Source: Streptomyces sp. NRRL F-5630 (GTDB lineage: Bacteria; Actinomycetota; Actinomycetes; Streptomycetales; Streptomycetaceae). From it: DNA of 8,688 nt. Shown in pieces: positions 1-5,255 of this stretch. A model generated the notes under the pieces. It searched no databases and was not told the origin of the DNA. It saw only the letters and a list, made by a program, of their open reading frames with translations. Position 1 is the first letter of the stretch; each line of letters begins with the position of its first letter. The stretch spans positions 1 to 8,688 of the forward strand of contig NZ_JOGO01000125.1 in assembly GCF_000719475.1 (NCBI RefSeq), in the 5' to 3' direction. The translations under genes and the position numbers were made by a program.

Positions 1-94
1 CGGTGAGGCGGTGAGGCGGTGAGGCGGTGAGGCGGTGAGGCGGTGAGGCGGTGAGGCGGTGAGGCGGTGAGGCGGTGAGGCGGTGAGGCGGTGA
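1..94. repeat. Octanucleotide tandem array (CGGTGAGG)n
   Basis: Eleven perfect head-to-tail copies of CGGTGAGG fill positions 1-88. A twelfth copy breaks after six bases at 94. The array touches the window edge, so its full length is unknown. A period of 8 is not a multiple of 3. Read on the plus strand, every frame meets a TGA within 24 bases; read on the minus strand no frame contains a stop. It lies downstream of the barstar stop codon. Bases 95-193 hold only three scattered GGCGATCC octamers (96-103, 130-137, 147-154), and I found no gene or clear terminator there. Confidence 0.95.
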
Positions 95-193
95 TGGCGA
101 TCCGGCGATGCGGTGCTCCGGGCTCGGCTGGCGATCCCCGCGATACGGCGATCCGATGAGGCAGGCGTCCGTGCAGGCAAACCGCGCGGAGGG

Positions 194-499
194 TCAGGGG
201 TGGAGGACGAGGCGGTTCCGTACGCCGTCGAATGTCGCGGCCAGCCCCCGTCCCTTCGGGTTGCCCTTGTCGGTGTCCACGTCGGCGAAGAGGCCCTGGC
301 GGCGGACGTGCACGGTGAGCGTGTCGTGGCGGTCGATCACCTCTGAGACGCCGCGCGCGTCGATCGTGTCCCCCCAAGCGTCGAGGTTGCGGCCGAACCA
401 GACGGGCAGGCCGCAGGGCTCGCGCACCGCGTCCCAGAAGTCGTCGAGCGTCTCGATCACTTGCCCACGCAGATCGATGACCAGTTCGGCCCCCTTCAC
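194..499 (-). CDS. Barstar-family ribonuclease inhibitor
   Basis: This 101-residue protein matches the barstar fold family (PF01337), small cytoplasmic proteins that block a barnase-like RNase active site. Barstar itself is 89-90 residues. The diagnostic stretch is LPVWFGRNLDAWGD at residues 31-44, aligning with barstar's YYG-NLDALWD helix. D40 and D44 correspond to barstar Asp35 and Asp39, which contact the barnase active site; barstar Trp38 is replaced by Gly43. The C-terminal residues 60-66 give the last hydrophobic strand, followed by a longer polar tail. The start is GTG at 497-499, overlapping the TGA of the upstream 172-aa gene (496-498), so translational coupling is likely; there is only a weak purine-rich stretch upstream. 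No barnase/RNase Sa-like gene is visible in the window. The family is confident; the target is unknown. Confidence 0.9.
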   Translation of the reverse strand: MKGAELVIDLRGQVIETLDDFWDAVREPCGLPVWFGRNLDAWGDTIDARGVSEVIDRHDTLTVHVRRQGLFADVDTDKGNPKGRGLAATFDGVRNRLVLHP

Positions 500-1014
500 C
501 GCGACGCCCGCTCGCGCCCGGCGGCGTCCGGCGCGGCGACTTCCGGCGCGGCGATGGCCACACCGACGACATCCGGCCAGGGGACGTCCGACCCCGTGAC
601 GTCCGATCCTGCGGCGTCAGACCCCCCGTTGTCCGGTGCGGTGATGCCGGGCAGGTGCCGGGACGCTGCCTGCCTGCTGTCGCCTGGACGGTGCGGGCCG
701 CGCGCTTCGAGGGCGCCACTCGTGGTGAAGGTGATCGCCGTCTGCGGGGTCTGAGGGCGCGCGAGGTGGGCAGCCGTCTGGAAGCGGGGCAGCAGCTCCG
801 GCTCGCGCAGCCCGCCGCCCGTGACACCGACACCCCGCGCACCACTCGCGAGCGCGTGCTCGGCGTGCTCGTCGTGCTCCGTGAGGGCCCTGTCGGCGGT
901 GGCGCCGTAGCGGGCGAAGCGGGTGAGGCCGGCGTCGAGGAGTGCACGCGCGGCGGGATCGTCCGCGCCGGGAGTCCTCTCGGGGGCGTCACCGGCAACA
1001 AGCGCGTGGGTCAT
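496..1014 (-). CDS. Unrecognised 172-aa protein coupled to the barstar gene
   Basis: I do not recognise this family. Evidence that it is a gene: codon third positions are overwhelmingly G or C along its length, a promoter-like sequence sits exactly in front of its ATG, and its TGA overlaps the barstar GTG start. Residues 20-60 look like a short helical, charged and His-rich region (EHDEHAEHALASG at 46-58). Residues 61-68 are Gly-rich. Residues 125-170 are low-complexity with a pentapeptide GSDxx repeat at 131-145, reflected in DNA as GACGTCCGA at 583 and 598. There is no signal peptide, membrane segment or obvious nuclease motif. Its position ahead of a barstar homologue makes it a candidate partner, but nothing in the sequence shows that it is a toxin. 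A fast-evolving or decaying gene is the alternative. Confidence 0.6.
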   Translation of the reverse strand: MTHALVAGDAPERTPGADDPAARALLDAGLTRFARYGATADRALTEHDEHAEHALASGARGVGVTGGGLREPELLPRFQTAAHLARPQTPQTAITFTTSGALEARGPHRPGDSRQAASRHLPGITAPDNGGSDAAGSDVTGSDVPWPDVVGVAIAAPEVAAPDAAGRERASR

Positions 1015-1020
1015 CCAGGC

Positions 1021-1049
1021 ACACTAACGGCGCCCGGGCCGCTCACCAA
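1021..1049 (-). promoter_or_regulatory. Candidate sigma-70-type promoter for the 172-aa/barstar operon
   Basis: On the minus strand TTGGTG (1044-1049) and TAGTGT (1021-1026) are separated by 17 bases. TAGTGT fits the actinobacterial TANNNT -10 pattern. Six bases separate the -10 from the ATG at 1012-1014, and no Shine-Dalgarno sequence is present. This would place the transcript start at or next to the A of ATG, giving a leaderless mRNA. The -35 keeps only the TTG of TTGACA. Confidence 0.55.
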
Positions 1050-1100
1050 GGCCCCCGGGATCGCCCCAGCTCAACGGCCGGGGTAGCCCGTGCCGAGTGC

Positions 1101-1106
1101 CACACT
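1101..1106 (+). promoter_or_regulatory. Candidate -10 box for leaderless aldo/keto reductase
   Basis: CACACT stands six bases before the ATG at 1113, with no Shine-Dalgarno sequence between. The following 9 bases, GGCCCCATG, are the same as at the 6105 gene. No good -35 lies 16-19 bases upstream, so this is a weak call resting on the shared arrangement. Confidence 0.35.
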
Positions 1107-1112
1107 GGCCCC

Positions 1113-2096
1113 ATGGAATCGCGTGAATTCAGCAAGCTCGGCCGTTCCGTCTCCGTCGTCGGCCTCGGGACGTGGCAGCTCGGCGCCGACTGGGGCGACG
1201 TGGACGAGAAGGACGCCCATGCCGTCCTGGAGGCCGCCGCCGACTCCGGCGTCACCTTCTTCGACACCGCCGATGTCTACGGGGACGGCCGCAGCGAGCA
1301 GACCATCGCCGCCTTCCTCAAGGGCCACCCGGGCTCCGGGATCATGGTCGCGACGAAGATGGGTCGCCGCGTCGACCAGCTCCCTGAGAACTACGTACTC
1401 GACAACTTCCGTGCGTGGAACGACCGTTCTCGCCGCAACCTTGGTGTCGACCGTCTCGACCTCGTGCAGTTGCACTGCCCGCCGACGCCCGTCTACTCCT
1501 CCGACGAGGTCTACGACGCGCTCGACACGCTCGTCGCGGAGGACCGTGTCGCCGGTTACGGCGTGAGCGTCGAGACGTGCGCGGAGGCGCTCACCGCGAT
1601 CGCCAGGCCCGGAATCGCGAGCGTGCAGATCATCCTCAATCCCTTCCGTATGAAGCCGCTCGACGAGGTGCTGCCCGCCGCGCGCGCCGCCGGGGTCGGG
1701 ATCATCGCGCGCGTGCCGCTCGCCTCGGGCCTGCTCAGCGGCAAGTACACCGAGGACACGACCTTCGCGGCCAACGATCACCGCACGTTCAACCGCCACG
1801 GTGAGGCCTTCGACCAGGGCGAGACCTTCGCCGGGGTCGACTTCGCGACCGGTGTCGCCGCCGCGCGCGAGTTCGCCGCGCTCACTCCCGAGGACGCGAC
1901 CCCGGCGCAGACCGCGCTGCGTTGGATCGTCCAGCAGCCCGGCGTCACCACCGTCATCCCCGGAGCCCGCAACCCCGAGCAGGCCCGCGCCAACTCGGCG
2001 GCGGGCGAACTGCCGCCGCTGAGCGAGGAGAAGCTGACGGCGATCCGCGAGCTGTACGCGAGGGAGATCGAGCCGCAGGTGGCGGGACGCTGGTAG
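1113..2096 (+). CDS. Aldo/keto reductase (NADPH-dependent oxidoreductase)
   Basis: This 327-residue cytoplasmic TIM-barrel enzyme belongs to the aldo/keto reductase family (PF00248), which reduces aldehydes or ketones with NAD(P)H. The catalytic tetrad is complete: D51 and Y56 in FDTADVYGDGRSE, K82 in VATKMG, and H121 in DLVQLHC. The C-terminal nucleotide-binding signature is seen in ALRWIVQQPGV and VIPGARNPEQARAN (residues 268-294). Length is normal. ATG 1113 is chosen because the N-terminus MESREFSKLGRSVSVVGLGTW matches the usual family start with its first hairpin and GLGTW motif; the open frame extends further upstream but without family similarity. There is no Shine-Dalgarno sequence, so the message may be leaderless. 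It is divergent from the 172-aa/barstar pair with a 98-base gap. The substrate cannot be told from sequence. Confidence 0.95.
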   Translation: MESREFSKLGRSVSVVGLGTWQLGADWGDVDEKDAHAVLEAAADSGVTFFDTADVYGDGRSEQTIAAFLKGHPGSGIMVATKMGRRVDQLPENYVLDNFRAWNDRSRRNLGVDRLDLVQLHCPPTPVYSSDEVYDALDTLVAEDRVAGYGVSVETCAEALTAIARPGIASVQIILNPFRMKPLDEVLPAARAAGVGIIARVPLASGLLSGKYTEDTTFAANDHRTFNRHGEAFDQGETFAGVDFATGVAAAREFAALTPEDATPAQTALRWIVQQPGVTTVIPGARNPEQARANSAAGELPPLSEEKLTAIRELYAREIEPQVAGRW

Positions 2097-2361
2097 GCCG
2101 CGTGAGGCGGGGGCACCGGTGGTCGGTGGGTGGGGAGTGAGGGGAGGCCGGGGCTCTGGGCCGCCGCACCAGCCGAGATCTGCGGGACGTCCGGTCGAAA
2201 CCGGCGGGGCTGTGCGGAGTGTCCGGCCGCCGGGCCGAGGTCTGCCGGCCGACCGGCGGCGGGCTGTTGGCGGTCGCGCCGTCCTGCTGTCCGGCCCTTC
2301 CGCTGTCCGGCCGCCCCGGTGTCCAGCCGCCCGCCGCTCCTCCCGGCGTCCGGCCGTCCCG

Positions 2362-2393
2362 CAGCCCGGCAGTCCCGCAGTCCCGCAGTCCCG
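2362..2393. repeat. Short 8-bp tandem array (CAGTCCCG)
   Basis: Three perfect copies of CAGTCCCG run from 2370 to 2393, preceded by a degenerate copy CAGCCCGG at 2362-2369. The period equals that of the array at the left edge, but the unit sequence is different. Confidence 0.85.
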
Positions 2394-2437
2394 CTCCTCC
2401 CGTTGGTCCCGACGTCCGGCCGGAGCCGGTGTCGTGG

Positions 2438-2475
2438 TGCCCCGCCGTCCGGCGGGGCATTCCCGCCGGACGGCG
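2438..2475 (+). terminator. Two overlapping, mutually exclusive strong hairpins
   Basis: Hairpin A pairs 2443-2456 with 2462-2475, a perfect 14-bp stem with a 5-base loop (GCATT). Hairpin B pairs 2438-2446 with 2451-2459, a 9-bp stem with loop GTCC; it uses bases that hairpin A needs. There is no T-tract, as is common in high-GC actinomycetes. Hairpin A is a good candidate terminator for the aldo/keto reductase transcript, though 347 bases past its stop. It lies 163 bases before the esterase start, so a role in the esterase leader is also possible. Only the pairing is seen; the role is inferred. Confidence 0.55.
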
Positions 2476-2623
2476 CCTGCGTTCCGCCCCGCTTCTCCGG
2501 CAACCTGGCTCACGTCCGGAAAGGTCCGGCCGTCCGCACGGGACAGAAGGCGGTCGGTCCACCACAGACCCCGCGCGCCGCGCCCTGCCCCGCGCGGCGA
2601 TCCTTCCGCTGTCGCACGTCGTA

Positions 2624-2630
2624 GGGAGAG
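2624..2630 (+). promoter_or_regulatory. Ribosome binding site of the esterase gene
   Basis: GGGAGAG ends eight bases before the ATG at 2639 and contains GGAG ten bases from it. It selects this start over in-frame upstream starts in the low-complexity gap. Confidence 0.75.
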
Positions 2631-2638
2631 CCGTTCGC

Positions 2639-3691
2639 ATGACCGCACACCCCGAGGCCACTCCGGCCGCCACCCCGGACGCCGACTCCGCCTCCACGTC
2701 CTCGCCGCCCACCGCTCCGGCCCCGCTCGGCCCCCCGCCGCCCTTCGACCCCGAACTGGCGGCGGCCCTGGAGGCCCTCGGCCCGGTGCGGCTACCGCCG
2801 CTGGAGGAGCTCGCGACCTCGCGCCAGTCCGTTCTCGGCTTCCCCTCGCCCACGCTCGAAGAACTGCGCGCGGACGGCGCCTACGAAGTCGAGAAGCGGA
2901 CCGTGCCCGGACCCGTGGGCGACCCCGACATCACCCTCTACATCGGCCGCCCCGCCGGACTCACGGGCGAAATCCCGGTGTTCTACCACATGCACGGTGG
3001 CGGCATGATCCTCGGCGACGCGCGCATCGGCCTGCCGCAGCTGCTCGACGAGTGGGGACGCCCCCTCGGCATCGGGGTCGTCTCGGTGGAGTACCGGCTC
3101 GCCCCCGAACACCCCGACCCCGCCCCGGTCGAGGACTGCTACGCGGGCCTCGTGTGGACCGCCGCGCACGCCCGGGAACTGGGCTTCGACCCCGAGCGGA
3201 TCATCATCGGCGGCGGCAGCGCGGGCGGCGGCCTCGCGGCCGGGGTCGCCCTGCTCGCGAGGGACCGGGGCGGCCCGGCGCTCCTCGGCCAACTCCTCAT
3301 GTGCCCGATGCTGGACGACCGCAACGACACGGTGTCCGCCCTGCAGATGGCCGGTCTCGGAGTGTGGGACCGCGAGGCGAACGGCACCGGCTGGACGGCG
3401 CTGCTCGGCGAGCGGCGCGGCGGCCCGGACGTCTCGCCGTACGCGGCCCCGGCCCGCGCCGTCGACCTCTCCGGGCTCCCGCCCGCGTTCGTGGACGTCG
3501 GCTCGGCGGAGACTTTTCGCGACGAGGACGTCGCCTACGCGAGCCGCCTGTGGGCGTGCGGTGTCCAGACGGAACTCCACGTCTGGCCGGGCGGCTTCCA
3601 CGGTTTCGACGGCATGGCACCGCAGGCCGCTCTCTCCCAGGCGGCCCGCACCGCCCGCACGGACTGGCTGCGGAGGCTCCTGTCGGCCTGA
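2639..3691 (+). CDS. Alpha/beta hydrolase of the hormone-sensitive lipase family (carboxylesterase)
   Basis: This 350-residue protein fits alpha/beta-hydrolase fold-3 (PF07859), the bacterial HSL esterase family, which hydrolyses carboxylic esters. Residues 1-36 are a Pro/Ala/Thr-rich disordered leader without a signal peptide, so a cytoplasmic location is likely. The oxyanion HGGG motif is at 119-122, EYRLAPEHP is at 151-159, and the nucleophile S194 lies in GGSAGG. H321 in GFHGFD is the catalytic histidine. The acid, usually Asp in a GxxDxLxDE context, is here Glu: GSAETFRDED at 288-297, with E291 at that position. Glu occurs in some relatives, so I expect an active enzyme. The start is supported by the Shine-Dalgarno sequence at 2624-2630. 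It shares a strand with the downstream regulator but is separated from it by 311 bases. The substrate is unknown. Confidence 0.9.
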   Translation: MTAHPEATPAATPDADSASTSSPPTAPAPLGPPPPFDPELAAALEALGPVRLPPLEELATSRQSVLGFPSPTLEELRADGAYEVEKRTVPGPVGDPDITLYIGRPAGLTGEIPVFYHMHGGGMILGDARIGLPQLLDEWGRPLGIGVVSVEYRLAPEHPDPAPVEDCYAGLVWTAAHARELGFDPERIIIGGGSAGGGLAAGVALLARDRGGPALLGQLLMCPMLDDRNDTVSALQMAGLGVWDREANGTGWTALLGERRGGPDVSPYAAPARAVDLSGLPPAFVDVGSAETFRDEDVAYASRLWACGVQTELHVWPGGFHGFDGMAPQAALSQAARTARTDWLRRLLSA

Positions 3692-3710
3692 GGAGCCGAA
3701 GGCGGCCGAC
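3682..3710 (+). terminator. Inverted repeat spanning the esterase stop codon
   Basis: GTCGGCC (3682-3688) pairs with GGCCGAC (3704-3710), a 7-bp stem with a 15-base loop that includes the TGA. An alternative stem pairs GGCTCC (3675-3680) with GGAGCC (3692-3697). It is a weak candidate terminator. Confidence 0.3.
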
Positions 3711-3797
3711 GAGAGAGGCGGCCAATCAGCCCGAAGGCGGCCAATCAGCCGGAGGCGGCCGATGAGGGCGGAGGCGGTCACTCAGGTGGAGGCCGCC
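3701..3797. repeat. Imperfect 16-19-bp tandem repeats after the esterase
   Basis: GGCGGCC (GGCGGTC in the last unit) recurs at 3701, 3717, 3736, 3754 and 3773. Two successive units share GGCGGCCAATCAGCC. The last unit can fold, pairing GGCGG at 3773-3777 with CCGCC at 3793-3797. The rest of the gap, to 3985, shows no gene or recognisable promoter; it is GC-rich up to the Shine-Dalgarno sequence of the next gene. Confidence 0.75.
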
Positions 3798-4002
3798 CTG
3801 GGACGGCCGGTGAGCCGAAGACGGCGGGTGGGCCGGGGGAGGGGCCGGTGAGCGGGAACGGCCGGGGCATGACTCCGGCCGCCGCTCCCTCCGCCCCTAC
3901 GGCACCGGTCGCGTCCGCCGCATACGACGGAGCCCTCCCTCGCCCCGGGCCTCCCCGTGGAAACGACTTCCGCGAGATCGGCCGCAGAAGGACGATGGCC
4001 GT

Positions 4003-5076
4003 ATGAGAGAACTCGCAGGGCGGCTCGCCGCTCTCGATCCGGACGCCGGTGAGGCGGTCCGGGTCATCGCCTATTTCGACCGGCTCACCGCCGAGCGCGC
4101 CGGTCTTGAGGCGCTCGTGCGCGGCGCCGCCGTGCTCGCGGGCGGCGCCGCGCGGCTCGCCGACCCCGTGCATGGCGTGTGGATACGGGTCGAGCCCGAG
4201 GGCCGCCGCGTCGACGGCCCCGCCCGCACCCCCGTACCGCCCGGCGCCGACTGGCCCGGCGTTCCCGTCAGCCCCGGCGGGGCGCGCGTGCTGTGGCTGG
4301 AACGGCCGGGGGAGCCGGGACCGGTCGACGCGATGATCCTGGAACGGGCCGCGACCGCCGTACGCGCCGCACTCGACCGCACCCGGGGCCGGGCACCCGC
4401 CGTCCCCGGGCAGCCCGCGCCCGACGCCGCGTCCGTCGAGGTCCTGCTCGACGCCGAGGCCCCGCCCCGTGCCCGTGAACTCGCCGCCCGCCGACTGGGT
4501 CTCGGTCCTTTGGCCCGCGCGCTCGCCCACGCGGACGGCACCGCCGACGTGGCCGACGCCACCCACGAGCGCCCGGCCCACGAGGGCGCCACCCCCGAGG
4601 GCGGGGCGCGCGAAGCCACCGTCCCCGAGGGCGCCCCCAGGACCGGGATCGGCCCCGCCGTCGCCCCGCTCGACCTCCCGTACTCCTACGCGCAGGCCCG
4701 CATCGCGCTGCGGTTCACCGCCGAGGGCACGGCCGCCGACCCGGGCCACCGCTCGGTACGGGCCGAGGAACTGGGCGGGCTGAGCGTCCTCGCCGCCGCC
4801 GTGGGCCCCCGTACCGCCCCCGTGCCCGACGTGCTCGCCCTGCGCCGCGCCCAAGTCGCCGCGCCCTGGATGCTCCTCACCCTGTACGCCGTCGCGGCAC
4901 ACGCGAGCCTGCGCACTGCCGCCGCCACGCTCAACGTGCACCACTCGACGCTCCAGGAGCGCCTCGCCCACGCCGAGCGCCACCTCGGCTGGAACGTCCG
5001 CGAGCCCGCTGGCCGCCTGCGCCTCCAACTCGCCCTGGCCCTCGACCGCCTGCACCGCTCGGCGGAAGGCACCTGA
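4003..5076 (+). CDS. PucR/CdaR-type helix-turn-helix transcriptional regulator
   Basis: This 357-residue protein ends with a PucR-type helix-turn-helix (residues 289-350): LLTLYAVAAHASLRTAAATL, then NVHHSTLQERLAHAERHLGW, then an LRLQLALAL tail. These match the family pattern of A..L.vH.nTl..Rl..ae..lG. Residues 20-130 may be a GAF-like sensor. Residues 215-262 (TGIGPAV, SYAQARIALRF, AEELGGLSVL) match the end of the CdaR GGDEF-like domain that normally precedes the helix-turn-helix. Residues 178-215 are an Ala/Glu/Pro/Thr-rich stretch where the core of that domain is expected, so the domain looks eroded. The ATG at 4003 has AAGGA at 3988-3992, ten bases upstream. It probably controls nearby or its own transcription; neither ligand nor target is shown. 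The esterase just upstream is a possible target. Confidence 0.85.
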   Translation: MRELAGRLAALDPDAGEAVRVIAYFDRLTAERAGLEALVRGAAVLAGGAARLADPVHGVWIRVEPEGRRVDGPARTPVPPGADWPGVPVSPGGARVLWLERPGEPGPVDAMILERAATAVRAALDRTRGRAPAVPGQPAPDAASVEVLLDAEAPPRARELAARRLGLGPLARALAHADGTADVADATHERPAHEGATPEGGAREATVPEGAPRTGIGPAVAPLDLPYSYAQARIALRFTAEGTAADPGHRSVRAEELGGLSVLAAAVGPRTAPVPDVLALRRAQVAAPWMLLTLYAVAAHASLRTAAATLNVHHSTLQERLAHAERHLGWNVREPAGRLRLQLALALDRLHRSAEGT

Positions 5077-5094
5077 CCACGAGTTCGACAGCAG

Positions 5095-5224
5095 CCCGCC
5101 CGGCGACGGGACGCCCATCCGGCAAGCTCCCCGCCCGGCGACGGGCCGTCCGTCCGGCAAGCTCCCCACCCGGCGACGGCCGCCCGTCCAAGTTCCCGCC
5201 CCGTCGTGGGCCGCCCGCCAACGG
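5095..5224. repeat. 35-bp tandem repeat between convergent genes
   Basis: Units begin at 5095, 5130 and 5165 (period exactly 35), with a degenerate fourth at 5195 that is shifted by five deleted bases. The shared opening is CCCGCCCGGCGACGGG, and units 1 and 2 share CCGGCAAGCTCC at their ends. In units 1 and 2 CCCG and CGGG flank GCGA, so the RNA could form short stems closed by a GNRA-type tetraloop. The array lies between the stops of the regulator (5076) and the SGNH hydrolase (5258-5256, minus strand), where a bidirectional terminator would be expected. There are no variable spacers, so it is not CRISPR. Confidence 0.85.
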
Positions 5225-5255
5225 CCTGCCCGCCGCGGTCCGGCAGCGCCTCCCC

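Larger units (their letters stand above)
2221..2531. repeat. Cluster of GTCCGGCC octamers in the reductase-esterase gap
   Basis: The 542-base gap 2097-2638 holds no convincing gene. Within it the octamer GTCCGGCC occurs six times in the same orientation (2221, 2289, 2305, 2348, 2414, 2524). Near-copies include GTCCAGCC at 2321, GTCCGGCG at 2447 and GTCCGGAA at 2515. Open frames crossing the region translate to Arg/Pro/Gly-rich low-complexity sequence with no family resemblance, so I treat it as non-coding. Confidence 0.7.

Noticed and set aside
1071..2648. A 525-codon open minus-strand frame antisense to the aldo/keto reductase and across the following gap.
   Set aside because: It has low-complexity Arg/Gly/Ala composition and no motif, and it overlaps a well-supported gene with a complete catalytic tetrad.
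2119..3765. A 548-codon plus-strand frame overlapping the esterase in another frame.
   Set aside because: It is Arg/Pro-rich and motif-free, and the esterase frame carries all catalytic motifs.
3995..4006. A tiny ATG-GCC-GTA-TGA frame overlapping the regulator start by ATGA, a possible coupling leader.
   Set aside because: The purine-rich AAGGA is only two bases from this ATG but ten bases from the regulator ATG, so it serves the regulator. The short frame is probably chance.
5095..5224. The 35-bp repeats as a CRISPR array.
   Set aside because: The units are directly adjacent with no unique spacers, and there are no cas genes.
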